Assembly (NCBI RefSeq): GCF_003813905.1
Contig: NZ_RPFJ01000012.1
Coordinates: 1 to 44,932 of the forward strand
DNA from: Aureibaculum marinum
GTDB taxonomy: Bacteria > Bacteroidota > Bacteroidia > Flavobacteriales > Flavobacteriaceae
Direction: 5' to 3'
DNA: 44,932 bases
Shown piece by piece: positions 1-9,445 of this stretch. The notes under the pieces are model-generated. The model made no database searches, was not told the DNA's origin, and worked only from the letters and a program-made list of their open reading frames with translations. The position numbers were made by a program, and so were the translations under genes. Every line of letters starts with the position of its first letter. Position 1 is the stretch's first letter.

Positions 1-176
1 GTTCACTAGGAATATGGTAATAATATTTCTCTATGCTCGTTGTGAAAAGCTTAGTGCTCCTTGTGGTGAAAACCTAACCACTAAGAACACAACGGCTCGC
101 ACGGAGTTCACTAGGAATATGAAAGTAAACATTTCCCTGTGCTCGTTGTGGACTACCTTAGTGCCCTTTGTGGTAA
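1..176. repeat. two degenerate tandem copies of a ~105-bp intergenic repeat
   Basis: The 16-base word starting GTTCACTAGGAATATG occurs at position 1 and again at 106. Both copies continue with a similar GCTCGTTGTG segment and a CTTAGTG/CCTTAGTGC segment, giving a period of about 105 bp. Within copy 1, CTTAGTG (50-56) and CACTAAG (79-85) can form a 7-bp stem. The first copy may begin left of the window. An open frame across this stretch is judged an accident of the repeat. Nothing else genic is seen before the gene at 294. Confidence 0.6.
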
Positions 177-264
177 AAAAACAGCCTCCTCTTTTATACC
201 TTATTCCTTTAACTAATTTTATACAAGACTATCATCTAACTACTATAAACTGCAAACTTTTCCT

Positions 265-272
265 TAATTTTG
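265..272 (+). promoter_or_regulatory. putative -7 promoter element (TAnnTTTG)
   Basis: TAATTTTG matches the Bacteroidota -7 consensus and lies 22 bases before the GTG start at 294. No clear -33 TTG is seen at the usual distance, so this is a weak call. Confidence 0.35.
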
Positions 273-293
273 CAGCTAAATCGAAATTGCTAA

Positions 294-1865
294 GTGAACT
301 TCTCCAAACTCAAATTAATATATCATACAGTTAAACACCTACGTTTTAAACAGGTTTATTATCGAATCTATTATACACTTAGAAATAAGTTTTTTAAAAA
401 AGAATATTCTAAGATTTTAAATAAAGAAATTCAGCCCTTAGTATGGGAAAATACAATTGAATATAATACCTCGTATTTGGGAGATAATAGGTTTAAATTT
501 CTAAATATTGAGCATGATTTTAAATCTCAAATTGATTGGAATTATAATGCCTATGGTAAACTTTGGACCTATAATCTAAATTATTTTGATTTTTTAAATC
601 AAGAATCATTTTCAGTAGAAAATGGTCTAAAACTAATTAAAAATTATAGTAAACAAGATGTTCAATTAAAAGATGGTAAAGAGCCTTATCCTATATCATT
701 ACGTGTAATAAATTGGATTAAATTTTTATCGAAAAATCAAATTTTAGATTCGGATATAAATCAAACAATATACAATCATTTTCAAGTTTTACTTCATAAT
801 TTAGAATATCATTTATTAGGCAATCATTTATTAGAAAATGCATTTGCTTTATTTTTTGGTGGTATATATTTTAATGATAAAATTTTAGCGGATAAGGCAG
901 AAAAACTTTTGTATTCAGAATTAGAAGAACAACTTTTTGAAGATGGAGCACATTTTGAATTATCACCAATGTACCATCAAATTTTATTACATCGCTTGTT
1001 AGATTGTATCAGTTTAGCACAACAAAACTCAGGAAAAGTAAATGCAAATCTTGAACGTTTTTTACAAGAAAAAGCGGTAAAAATGTTGTCTTGGTTGCAA
1101 ACTATAGTCTTTACAAATGGAGATATTCCTATGGTAAATGACAGTGCATACGGCATTTCACTTCATGCCACACAACTTTTTGAGTATGCAAATAAATTAC
1201 AACTAATATGGAATAAAGTAAGATTAAAATCTTCAGGATATCGTAAGTATAGTGATGAGAATTTAGAGGCATTTGTGGATGTTGGTCCGTTAGCCATCGA
1301 TTATCAACCAGGTCATGCCCATGCAGATACGTTTAACTTTATTCTTTATGCAAATGGAAAACCAGTACTAGTAGATCCTGCCGTTTCAACGTATGAAATT
1401 AATGATACGCGTAAAAGAGAAAGAGCTACAAGTTCACATAATACTGTAACCATTGATGATAAAAACTCATCACAAGTTTGGTCAGGTTTTAGAGTTGCTA
1501 AAAGAGCGGAAGTAACTATTTTACAAGATGAATTAACAAAAGTAGTAGCAGCTCACAACGGATTTAGAGATTGTAAACACAAAAGGTTATTTAGTCTAGA
1601 GAATAACACTTTTATAATAGAAGATGAAGTGGCAGGAGGTAATGAATTAAAAGCTCATTTTCATTTTGCTCCCAATTGCGAAATAGAAGTAATAGACAAT
1701 AAAAAATTATTAGTTGATGCTGTTGAAATTCAGTTTTTTGAACATCAAAAGCTAGAGATACAAGAGTATTATTTTGCAAAAGGATATAATACTACCATTA
1801 TTGCAAAAAAAGTTGTTGTTTTGTTTACTGAAAAATTAAGAACTGAAATTAAAGTAATTGCATAA
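294..1865 (+). CDS. heparinase II/III-fold family protein of a polysaccharide cluster
   Basis: A 523-residue protein. The N-terminal half looks like the alpha/alpha-toroid of the alginate-lyase/heparinase II/III class, with GNHLLENAFAL around residue 175 and a conserved HFELSPMYHQ around residue 215. The C-terminal half carries the beta-sandwich signature GHAHADTFNF followed by VDPAVSTYE and SSHNTV, typical of the Heparinase II/III-like domain. No signal peptide is visible. Proteins of this type are often embedded in O-antigen and capsule clusters, and the next gene overlaps by one base (TAATG) and encodes a glycosyltransferase, so a role in modifying or trimming a surface polysaccharide is inferred. 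The start is GTG at 294; no better ATG exists. Substrate unknown. Confidence 0.8.
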   Translation: MNFSKLKLIYHTVKHLRFKQVYYRIYYTLRNKFFKKEYSKILNKEIQPLVWENTIEYNTSYLGDNRFKFLNIEHDFKSQIDWNYNAYGKLWTYNLNYFDFLNQESFSVENGLKLIKNYSKQDVQLKDGKEPYPISLRVINWIKFLSKNQILDSDINQTIYNHFQVLLHNLEYHLLGNHLLENAFALFFGGIYFNDKILADKAEKLLYSELEEQLFEDGAHFELSPMYHQILLHRLLDCISLAQQNSGKVNANLERFLQEKAVKMLSWLQTIVFTNGDIPMVNDSAYGISLHATQLFEYANKLQLIWNKVRLKSSGYRKYSDENLEAFVDVGPLAIDYQPGHAHADTFNFILYANGKPVLVDPAVSTYEINDTRKRERATSSHNTVTIDDKNSSQVWSGFRVAKRAEVTILQDELTKVVAAHNGFRDCKHKRLFSLENNTFIIEDEVAGGNELKAHFHFAPNCEIEVIDNKKLLVDAVEIQFFEHQKLEIQEYYFAKGYNTTIIAKKVVVLFTEKLRTEIKVIA

Positions 1866-3061
1866 TGCGAATCGTTTATTTTTATCAATATTTTACTACA
1901 CCAAAAGGCTCTTACGGAACACGTGTATATGAGTTTACCAAACAATGGGTAGAGCAGGGGCATGAGGTTATCGTAGTGACTAGTGTCTATGCAAAATCTG
2001 ATTTAAAAGCAACGAAGTTTATTGAAAATCAGACTATTGATGGAATTAAATTAAAAATTATTAATGTAAAAATTGACAATAAACAATCTTTTTTAAAGCG
2101 GATTTATACATTTTTAATATATAGCTTTTTCTCCATTTATTATGCCTTTGCTTTAAAATGTGATATTGTAATTGCAAGTTCAGGACCTATAACCGTTGGT
2201 GTTCCAGGATTAATTGCTAATATTTTTAGAAGAAAAAAGTTTGTTTTTGAAGTTCGTGATTTATGGCCAGAAGGTCCTATTGAATTAGGAGTTTTAAAAA
2301 ATAAGTTGATTCAAAAGTTATCCTATGCTTTTGAAAAATGGTGTTATAAAAGGTCTAGCTTAGTTGTAGCATTATCTCCAGGAATGAAACAAAATATTTT
2401 AGATAGATTTCCAGATACTAATGTTATTTCTGTTACCAATTCAGCAAATATAGACTTGTTTTCTTCACCTAAGCAAGAAATTACGCATCCTGATTTAAAG
2501 GATAAAAAATATGCCATTTATACAGGTAATATTGGTATGGTAAATAATTCAGAATTATTGTATAGAGCAGCTCTAAGATTAATTGATTTAGGTAGACCTG
2601 ATATACATATTGTATTGATTGGTGATGGTCAATTAAAAGAGGCTTTACAAGAAAAATCTAAAGACATTTCTAACATTCATTTTTTAGATTTAATGCCTAA
2701 AAAGGATTTGGTAAATTTTGTGAAAAATGCTTTTGTTTCATTAATTCCTTTAAATGATACTCCGATGTTAGCGACGTCATCGCCAAATAAACTTTTTGAA
2801 AGTATGGCGGCTTCAGTTCCTGTTATTCAATCCACTTTTGGGTGGATTAAAGAAATGTTAGAAGATACAGCCTCTGGATTTACAGTAAGTGCTACTGATG
2901 AAGATGAGCTTGTAAGAAAATTAATTTTATTGGCAGATGATGAAAAACTGGTGTCAGAAATGGGACAAAGAGCTCACAACTATGCCAAAGCTAATTTTGA
3001 TAAAAACATTTTGGCTCAAAGAATGTTAGATGGGATAGTTGAAGTTTATAATAGAAAGTAG
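1865..3061 (+). CDS. glycosyltransferase family 4 (GT-B fold, WbuB-like)
   Basis: A 398-residue GT4-type transferase. The N-terminal YQYFTTPKGSYGTRVYEF loop and EVRDLWPEGPIELGVL (about residues 130-146) resemble WbuB-like enzymes that add sugars to lipid-linked O-unit or capsule precursors. The C-terminal Rossmann half has IYTGNIGMVNNSELL, LIGDGQLKEALQ and the nucleotide-sugar binding SPNKLFESMAASVPVIQ (about residues 305-321; the family pattern is E-x7-E with a Pro). The start ATG overlaps the preceding stop by one base, indicating translational coupling in the polysaccharide operon. Donor and acceptor sugars cannot be told from sequence. Confidence 0.85.
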   Translation: MRIVYFYQYFTTPKGSYGTRVYEFTKQWVEQGHEVIVVTSVYAKSDLKATKFIENQTIDGIKLKIINVKIDNKQSFLKRIYTFLIYSFFSIYYAFALKCDIVIASSGPITVGVPGLIANIFRRKKFVFEVRDLWPEGPIELGVLKNKLIQKLSYAFEKWCYKRSSLVVALSPGMKQNILDRFPDTNVISVTNSANIDLFSSPKQEITHPDLKDKKYAIYTGNIGMVNNSELLYRAALRLIDLGRPDIHIVLIGDGQLKEALQEKSKDISNIHFLDLMPKKDLVNFVKNAFVSLIPLNDTPMLATSSPNKLFESMAASVPVIQSTFGWIKEMLEDTASGFTVSATDEDELVRKLILLADDEKLVSEMGQRAHNYAKANFDKNILAQRMLDGIVEVYNRK

Positions 3062-3068
3062 TCAAATT

Positions 3069-4028
3069 ATGGTTTATACAGTGGTTTTTTGTTCGCTTAT
3101 AGCACTAGCTTTTATTTATTTAAAGGTAGCAGACCATTTTAATATTATTGATAAACCAAATCAAAGAAGTTCGCATGTAGAACCTACAATTAGAGGAGGC
3201 GGAATTATTTTTTACTTAGCTATTGTATTGTTTTATATACTTTCTGATTTTAAATACACTCCTTTTTTCTTAGCGGTTACACTTATTGCTTTGGTAAGTT
3301 TTATTGACGATTTAATTATGTTAAGTCCTAAAGTGAGATTGATTGCTCATTTTACAACAGCTTTTCTATTAATTTGGCAACTCGGATTATTGGAAAGTCC
3401 CATTTGGTTGTTACTGTTAATTCCTATTATAATTGTTGGTTTTTTTAACCTTTACAATTTTATGGATGGATTAAATGCAATGACAGGTTTATATTCTATC
3501 GTTGTATTATCTGGATTCTTATGGATAAATACTATAGAGCATGTGATGGATAGTAATTTGATAATATATGTATTACTTTCTCTAGTAGTTTTTGGATATT
3601 TTAATTTTAGAAAGAAAGCGAAGTGTTTTGCCGGAGATATAGGCAGTATGACATTAGCAACATTACTGTTTTTTTTAGGAGCCAAATTTATAATTACATT
3701 ACAAGCCCCCATATTCATACTAATAATTGTAGTTTATGGAATTGATGCCTGTTTAACTATATTTTTAAGAATGTCTAGAAAGGAAAAAATTTCTGAAGCT
3801 CATAGACATCATCTTTATCAAAAGCTTGTTGATGTTAGCAAATGGAGTCATTTAAAGGTTTCAGGGGTTTATGCTTTTATCCAATTGTTAATTGTAATTT
3901 TAATTTACTACTTTTATAAGGAAAATTGGACCATACAATTTTCACTAATATTTTCTGTAATTGCCCTACTTGCAGTTGTTTATTTTTATGCAATAAGATA
4001 TTATAAAAGAATAGAAAGTAAAATTTAA
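3069..4028 (+). CDS. undecaprenyl-phosphate sugar-1-phosphate transferase (MraY/WecA family)
   Basis: An integral membrane protein of about 319 residues with roughly ten hydrophobic segments. Family motifs are present: HVEPTIRGGGI near the N-terminus, SFIDDLIMLSP (the DD pair), NLYNFMDGLNAMTG with the catalytic N-x-x-N-x-x-D-G pattern, CFAGDIGSM, and the cytoplasmic loop EAHRHHLYQKL with the HRHH cluster. It should transfer a sugar-1-phosphate from a UDP-sugar to undecaprenyl phosphate, starting lipid-linked repeat-unit assembly. The frame is also open to a TTG at 3039 inside the previous gene, but the ATG at 3069, eight bases after the upstream stop, gives a normal N-terminus. It is likely cotranscribed with the two genes before it. 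Confidence 0.85.
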   Translation: MVYTVVFCSLIALAFIYLKVADHFNIIDKPNQRSSHVEPTIRGGGIIFYLAIVLFYILSDFKYTPFFLAVTLIALVSFIDDLIMLSPKVRLIAHFTTAFLLIWQLGLLESPIWLLLLIPIIIVGFFNLYNFMDGLNAMTGLYSIVVLSGFLWINTIEHVMDSNLIIYVLLSLVVFGYFNFRKKAKCFAGDIGSMTLATLLFFLGAKFIITLQAPIFILIIVVYGIDACLTIFLRMSRKEKISEAHRHHLYQKLVDVSKWSHLKVSGVYAFIQLLIVILIYYFYKENWTIQFSLIFSVIALLAVVYFYAIRYYKRIESKI

Positions 4029-4093
4029 GAATTTTCATAAAGTTTTACGACCTTTGCATAAAAGAAAAAGTATTATCAGGTTGGTGGTGTTGA

Positions 4094-4117
4094 AGCAATT
4101 GTATTTTTAATATTGCT
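4094..4117 (+). other. small hairpin in the leader of the following gene
   Basis: AGCAAT (4094-4099) and ATTGCT (4112-4117) form a perfect 6-bp stem with a 12-base loop, 30 bases before the next start codon. It lies in a 118-base gap that is richer in G than its surroundings. Its function is unknown and chance is possible. Confidence 0.25.
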
Positions 4118-4146
4118 ATGCACGCTACTGATTTAATTAGTTCAAA

Positions 4147-6036
4147 ATGTTAAAGTCATTTTTTTTAAAAGGTGCTAATGCCCGAGTGTCTAGATGGGTA
4201 GTATTATTAATAGATGTTTCCTTTGTATTACAAACTTTTTTTCTTGCCTATTTAATTCGATTTAATTTTGTTTTAAGTTTTCAAAGCTATGGGTTTTTAT
4301 CTCAAATGGCTTTGGTTTCTGTACTTGCAATTCTTAGCTTTTTGCTTGTAGGTTCTCATAAAGGAACCGTTAGATATACAGGAATAAAAGATGCTGTAAA
4401 TGTTTTTTATGGTGCTTTTATATTGTTTATAGCAATGGTATTTATTGTATTGGTGCACAGAGAATTTGGGTTGTTAGATCGGTTTGCAGCACCGTTATCA
4501 GTAATTATTATTCATTTTTTACTGAATGTTATAGTATTAATTGCAAGTCGTTTTATATTTAAACAACTTATTCAACGTATAATTACAGAATATAAACCAC
4601 CTAAAAATACCTTAATTTACGGTGCTGGTGATTCAGGCATGTTAACTTATGCAGCTATTAGCAACGATTTAAATAACAATGCCAATATTGTTGGTTTTAT
4701 TGATGATGACAAAAAGAAAAAGGGAAAAAAATACAACAGAATAAAAGTTTATCCTTCAGAAAAAATTACCAATGAGTTTATAAAAGAGAATAATATTAAA
4801 GAGATTATTGTTTCTATTCATAATATTAAGCCTTTTGAACTTTTTGAAATTGTTGACAAACTAGTTCCTCTTCCAGCTAAAGTAAAAGTGGTTCCTCCTG
4901 TTGATCAATGGATAGATGGTGATTTGAATGTGGGTCAATTGGCAGAAGTTAAAATTGAAGATTTATTAAATCGTACTCCAATAAAAATTAACAATCCAAT
5001 TTTACAAAAGGAGTTAAATGATAAAGTAATTTTAATTACTGGTGCTGCCGGTTCTATTGGTAGTGAAATTGCTCATCAAATAGGAGGTTACAGTTATAAG
5101 CATTTAGTTTTATTAGATCAGGCAGAATCAGATCTTTATAATGTTCAACAAAGCTTTTCTAGAAAAAAATATAAAAACTTTTCTGTTGAAGTTGCAGATA
5201 TAAGTAATCAAAAAAGAATGCAATCCATTTTCGAAAAATACAATATCGAAATGGTATTTCATGCGGCTGCCTACAAACATGTGCCTTTAATGGAAGACAA
5301 TCCTTATGAAGCCGTTCGGGTTAATGTTTTTGGTACACGTACCGTAATGGATTTAGCATTAAAACATAATGTAGATAAATTTGTAATGGTTTCTACAGAT
5401 AAAGCTGTTAATCCTACAAATGTAATGGGGGCTACAAAACGTGTTGCTGAAGTGTATGCGAACTGTTTAAACAATGAAGGTAAAACCAAATTTATAACTA
5501 CACGTTTTGGAAATGTATTAGGGTCAAATGGCTCTGTTATTCCTTTATTCAAAAAGCAAATTGCAGAAGGTGGACCTATTCAAGTAACCCATAAAGAAAT
5601 TACAAGATATTTTATGACCATTAGTGAAGCATGTAGTTTGGTATTAGAAGCTGGTGTAATGGGCAAAGGAGGTGAGATTTATGTGTTTGATATGGGGGAA
5701 TCTGTTAAAATATTTGATTTAGCTAAAAAAATGATTCATCTGTCAGGATTAAGATATCCAGAAGATATTGATATTAAAATTATAGGATTACGTCCTGGTG
5801 AAAAACTATATGAAGAGTTACTAACTAATGAAGAAAATACTATACCTACGTACAATGATAAAATTATGATTGCTAAAGTAGATCCTGTAGATTATGACGT
5901 AGTAAAGAAGAAGATTATTGAATTGTCTAATTTAGAGAATATGGATAAATTTGAAATTGTTTCTAAAATGAAAGACATTGTTTCTGAATATATTTCAAAT
6001 AATTCTGAGTATGAGACTTTAGATAAAAGAAATTAA
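4147..6036 (+). CDS. membrane-bound NDP-sugar 4,6-dehydratase (CapD/WbpM/PglF type)
   Basis: A 629-residue protein with four or so N-terminal membrane helices (about residues 12-150), a first Rossmann-like domain (IYGAGDSG near residue 155), and a C-terminal short-chain dehydrogenase/reductase domain with the NAD-binding ITGAAGSIGSEI (about 296-307). The active-site stretch STDKAVNPTNVMGATK (about 415-430) has Met where classical SDRs have Tyr, as in the long WbpM/CapD dehydratases. It likely makes a UDP-4-keto-6-deoxy-hexosamine, the first step towards modified amino sugars in the surface polysaccharide of this cluster. It ends the rightward cluster and is followed by a convergent gene after eight bases. 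Confidence 0.85.
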   Translation: MLKSFFLKGANARVSRWVVLLIDVSFVLQTFFLAYLIRFNFVLSFQSYGFLSQMALVSVLAILSFLLVGSHKGTVRYTGIKDAVNVFYGAFILFIAMVFIVLVHREFGLLDRFAAPLSVIIIHFLLNVIVLIASRFIFKQLIQRIITEYKPPKNTLIYGAGDSGMLTYAAISNDLNNNANIVGFIDDDKKKKGKKYNRIKVYPSEKITNEFIKENNIKEIIVSIHNIKPFELFEIVDKLVPLPAKVKVVPPVDQWIDGDLNVGQLAEVKIEDLLNRTPIKINNPILQKELNDKVILITGAAGSIGSEIAHQIGGYSYKHLVLLDQAESDLYNVQQSFSRKKYKNFSVEVADISNQKRMQSIFEKYNIEMVFHAAAYKHVPLMEDNPYEAVRVNVFGTRTVMDLALKHNVDKFVMVSTDKAVNPTNVMGATKRVAEVYANCLNNEGKTKFITTRFGNVLGSNGSVIPLFKKQIAEGGPIQVTHKEITRYFMTISEACSLVLEAGVMGKGGEIYVFDMGESVKIFDLAKKMIHLSGLRYPEDIDIKIIGLRPGEKLYEELLTNEENTIPTYNDKIMIAKVDPVDYDVVKKKIIELSNLENMDKFEIVSKMKDIVSEYISNNSEYETLDKRN

Positions 6037-6044
6037 TGTAAAAT

Positions 6045-7223
6045 TTAGTCAGTTTTCAAATCAATTGTTTTTAATAAAAACAAATACCTCACGCCTAATA
6101 CAATTAACAACGGAATTATTCCTACAGCAAACACTTGAATTTTGAATATCCATAAAATTATGGTTACTATTAATAAAATTAGAACTAAAAACAAGTAATT
6201 TTTAATCCAAAGTGGTAGATTGTTTTTCACTACTATAAAAGCCACAATTAGGTTTGGCATAAAAGCCCATAATGCATTGTAATTGTCTTTTGTTGCTGTA
6301 TGATCTGTAGCAAACCATAATAATAGTACAACAACACCAATTAATCCCGTACATAAAAATAATATAAAATCAACCCATTTGCTGCGTTTTTGTTTTTTAT
6401 AATCACGATAAGTAATCCATAAAAAAAGCAACGCGAATAATGAGAATATAATAGTTGGTGAAAAAAGAGCTACAGGTATTTTTTGCTCTTTTGGGGTAAA
6501 TAAAGTATTTGTTTTTTTTACAATGGGCTTGCCATTGATAGTACTTTCTGCATAAGCATTAAAGATGTTATCGGGTAAAAATAGATAATCTTTTGTAGTA
6601 GCTTTTTTGTCAATAATAGCACCCAAAGCTAAGTCAATACCAAAAGTACCCCAAGGGTGTTTTTGTTTTGAATATTGATGAATTAAACTTCGTAATGTTT
6701 CATTTTTACCTTCAATAAAAGAAGTATTAAATTCAACATTTTGTTCTAAAACATTTTCAGCAACTTCTTTTAGTTTTGTAGCACAATTATCATAAAAGAA
6801 ATCATATAAATAAGATTTATTCTCAGGCTTAGCATTGTTTTGAAGAAAATTAAAGAAAGCTTGTTTTTCTTCTTGAGTTAAATCTAATACTTGTTCTCTA
6901 ATACGTCTATTTTCTTGAGCATAACTTCTATAAAATGCAGAAAAAGGATATGCTGCCAATTCGTATAAAAGTTTTCCTTGTGCAAATTTTGTATAAAAAT
7001 TGGGAGTATTAAAATCAAAGATACCGTAATTGTATGCCAAATCCATACGCAGAATGTCATCTTTAACTCTAAAAGCACTATGCCCAAAAGTGTCATAAAG
7101 TTGCTCAGTGCCCGGATCAACAGTAATTACACTAATTTCAGCACGATTTGACAAGGTTATTTGTTGAGAAAACCCATTACTTATAAATAATAGCAATAAA
7201 ATTAAAACGAATTTTTTTTTCAC
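6045..7223 (-). CDS. Lnb-like DUF4105 membrane protein
   Basis: A 392-residue protein. A signal peptide/first helix (residues 1-20) is followed by a periplasmic domain with YDTFGHSAFRV (conserved His about residue 48) and FFYDNCATKL (conserved Cys about residue 147). Four or five hydrophobic helices make up the C-terminal part. This is the DUF4105 architecture, now linked in Bacteroides to Lnb, an enzyme that N-acylates lipoproteins. The His and Cys are the likely catalytic residues. The gene stands alone on the minus strand, convergent with the dehydratase gene and 48 bases downstream of the PorV-like gene. Assignment to Lnb activity is by family resemblance only. Confidence 0.7.
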   Translation of the reverse strand: MKKKFVLILLLLFISNGFSQQITLSNRAEISVITVDPGTEQLYDTFGHSAFRVKDDILRMDLAYNYGIFDFNTPNFYTKFAQGKLLYELAAYPFSAFYRSYAQENRRIREQVLDLTQEEKQAFFNFLQNNAKPENKSYLYDFFYDNCATKLKEVAENVLEQNVEFNTSFIEGKNETLRSLIHQYSKQKHPWGTFGIDLALGAIIDKKATTKDYLFLPDNIFNAYAESTINGKPIVKKTNTLFTPKEQKIPVALFSPTIIFSLFALLFLWITYRDYKKQKRSKWVDFILFLCTGLIGVVVLLLWFATDHTATKDNYNALWAFMPNLIVAFIVVKNNLPLWIKNYLFLVLILLIVTIILWIFKIQVFAVGIIPLLIVLGVRYLFLLKTIDLKTD

Positions 7224-7271
7224 GTTATTTGTTTTTTTATTGATTGTAAAAGTTATACTTTTTTACGAATT

Positions 7272-8387
7272 TCATCTAAAATAACTGATGTCTACCTTTA
7301 ATGAAAATACATTAGAAAACAGGGTACCGCTTGCTCCTCCAATATTAGTTAAAGCATAATCAATTGAAATGCCTTTATAGTTAAAACCAACTCCAAAATT
7401 AGGTTCTAAAGTTAATGAGTTATTATTTTCAAAATCGACCTGATTTTGAAAATTATTAATACCACCTCTTACATATACTCTATTAATATAATCTACCTGA
7501 AATCCAAAAGCGGGACTTATACTTACAACTGAACTAGAAATAACATCATTAGTTTTTGCAAAACGCATATTCAAATCTAGAGCTGTTAAGAGGTTAAAGT
7601 CTCTTGAAATATTAAATTTTCTAGCAATACCTAATTGAGCTTTGGGTTTTGTGAGTTCTATTTTATCTGGAGTAACTGTAGGTATAATTTCATCATCATT
7701 ATCGGGATTGTCATCGTTTAAAATACTTTCATTCAAATTGTCATAAATAGCGATAATATTGTCAAGTTCATCATCATTAAAAGACCAAGCATTAAAAGTA
7801 GTAGTTATATCACGTAACATTAGTCCAAACTCCCATTGATTGCGTTTAAATTGAAGTCCAGCATCCAATCCAAAACCAATAGACGAAGCAAAATCACCAA
7901 TTTTTCTTCTTACAATTTTAGCATTGACACCAATATTTAAATCTTTTAAAATTAATTTTTTAGCATAGGCTACATTCACCGCCCAATCTGCAGCAGAAAA
8001 TAGGCTTACGCGATCATAATTTATTTGTCCATCTTGAATAAGCTGTGTAGTATTTAAAATGTCATCAACGCCAAATCGCATAACTGCAACTGCCACTGTA
8101 CTTTCATTATTAATAGGTTTAGCAAAACCAACATAATCATAATTGGCAATACCTTGAAAATATTCAGCATGCATTAAAGAACCTTGGTAATCTTTTAATC
8201 CTACCAACCCTGCTGGATTCCAATAAATAGAATTTACATCATTACTAAAAGCGGTAACTGCTTTTCCCATTCCAAAAGAAGCGGCGTCAACACCAATATT
8301 TAAAAACTCATTAGAAAAATTTCTAATTGTTTGCCCACTTGATATTTGTGCTGTGGTAAATAGTACTATTAATAATAATTGTTTCAA
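7272..8387 (-). CDS. PorV/PorQ family outer-membrane beta-barrel protein
   Basis: About 371 residues from a TTG start at 8387. That start gives a clean signal peptide (KQLLLIVLFTTAQISSGQ), whereas the longer frame to another TTG at 8444 puts charged residues ahead of it. The mature N-terminus has the family pattern FLNIGVDAASFGMGKAVTAF followed by SIYWNPAGL, shared with the PorV/PorQ (FadL-like) barrel family connected with type IX secretion in Bacteroidota. The C-terminus ends in beta-strands with a final aromatic-rich strand. It may be a T9SS accessory protein or a paralogue of other function. It could be cotranscribed with the Lnb-like gene. Confidence 0.7.
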   Translation of the reverse strand: MKQLLLIVLFTTAQISSGQTIRNFSNEFLNIGVDAASFGMGKAVTAFSNDVNSIYWNPAGLVGLKDYQGSLMHAEYFQGIANYDYVGFAKPINNESTVAVAVMRFGVDDILNTTQLIQDGQINYDRVSLFSAADWAVNVAYAKKLILKDLNIGVNAKIVRRKIGDFASSIGFGLDAGLQFKRNQWEFGLMLRDITTTFNAWSFNDDELDNIIAIYDNLNESILNDDNPDNDDEIIPTVTPDKIELTKPKAQLGIARKFNISRDFNLLTALDLNMRFAKTNDVISSSVVSISPAFGFQVDYINRVYVRGGINNFQNQVDFENNNSLTLEPNFGVGFNYKGISIDYALTNIGGASGTLFSNVFSLKVDISYFR

Positions 8388-8510
8388 ATTAAAAATTTCA
8401 GATTCATAGTTAGGTTTTGAAAGTAGCCGTATTCTTTTAAACAAGCATTATAAATTAAAATTACATTACTAATTTTATTAATAAATAGAATGCTAATTAT
8501 ACGTTAGGCA

Positions 8511-9200
8511 TTATTGCAAAGAATTACTGTTTTTAATTACTATTTTACCATCTAACATTTCTAATTTACGATCGGCCATTTCAGCCAATTCTGTATTGTG
8601 AGTTACAATGACAAAAGTTTGGTTAAATTCATCACGTAAACTAAAAAATAATTCATGTAAATTTTTTGCAGAAGCAGTATCTAAATTTCCACTAGGCTCA
8701 TCAGCAAAAATAACTTTAGGATGGTTAATTAGAGATCTGGCAACAGCAACACGTTGCTGCTCACCACCAGAAAGTTCATTTGGCTTATGCTCAATCCGAT
8801 CTGCTAAACCCAAAAAGTTCAATATTTTTTTAGCTTCTATTTCTACTTGTTTTTTAGGTTTATTAGCTATAAATCCAGGAATACAAACATTTTCTAATGC
8901 TGTAAATTCTGGTAATAATTGGTGGAATTGAAAAATAAAACCAATATGTTCATTTCTGAATTTAGACAATCCTTTATCATTTAAATTTAATACATCTTGT
9001 CCATTTATAGAAAGTTCAGTTGTAGTATTTTCTACTAAAGTAGGCTTATCTAAGGTGCCTAAAATCTGTAATAATGTGGTTTTACCAGCACCAGAAGGAC
9101 CTACAATTGCTACTATTTCACCTTCTTTTATATGAAGGTCAACACCTTTAAGAACTTCTAATTCTCCGTAATATTTATGAATGTTTTTTGCAATTATCAT
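8511..9200 (-). CDS. ABC transporter ATP-binding protein, LolD-like
   Basis: A complete ABC ATPase of 229 residues. It has Walker [12 protein letters not shown] (about residue 34), the Q-loop region [19 protein letters not shown], signature [15 protein letters not shown], Walker [13 protein letters not shown] and H-loop IVTHN. The GNLD and [10 protein letters not shown] features place it in the LolD/MacB/FtsE group. The closest role is lipoprotein release from the inner membrane, with separate LolC/E-type permeases not seen here. The ATG at 9200 is preferred over an in-frame TTG two codons upstream because it gives the usual [11 protein letters not shown] beginning. Confidence 0.8.
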   Translation of the reverse strand: MIIAKNIHKYYGELEVLKGVDLHIKEGEIVAIVGPSGAGKTTLLQILGTLDKPTLVENTTTELSINGQDVLNLNDKGLSKFRNEHIGFIFQFHQLLPEFTALENVCIPGFIANKPKKQVEIEAKKILNFLGLADRIEHKPNELSGGEQQRVAVARSLINHPKVIFADEPSGNLDTASAKNLHELFFSLRDEFNQTFVIVTHNTELAEMADRKLEMLDGKIVIKNSNSLQ

Positions 9201-9445
9201 AGTCAAAAATTCTAAGCGTAAAACTACATAAATATTATTTATTTCTAATTGTTATTAATTATGAATAGAGAGAATTGAATTATAACCATAAAGCCTATTT
9301 TATTTTAGCAATTAGAATTGAGCATATAAAAATTACTTTAATTGTAGAGTTGTTTAAAAATCAACGGAATACAACACGGTTTAATTTTATAAAAGTATAG
9401 GTTTTTATATTTAATGTCAAGTGTTTTTTATTGGTAATACATAAA

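Noticed and set aside
14-334. Open frame of about 100 codons at the left edge
   Set aside because: It runs through the tandem repeat and overlaps the heparinase-fold gene start; composition is low-complexity and not protein-like.
4119-4130. GCACGCTACTG resembles the inverse of the ops/JUMPstart core upstream of a polysaccharide gene
   Set aside because: The orientation is wrong for the gene, the match is short, and RfaH-type ops elements are not established in Bacteroidota.
8608-8931. Open frame antisense to the LolD-like gene
   Set aside because: It mirrors a strongly conserved ABC ATPase in the other strand and has no independent signals. Other antisense frames inside the capD, tsaE-ald, prfC and ATPase genes were rejected for the same reason.
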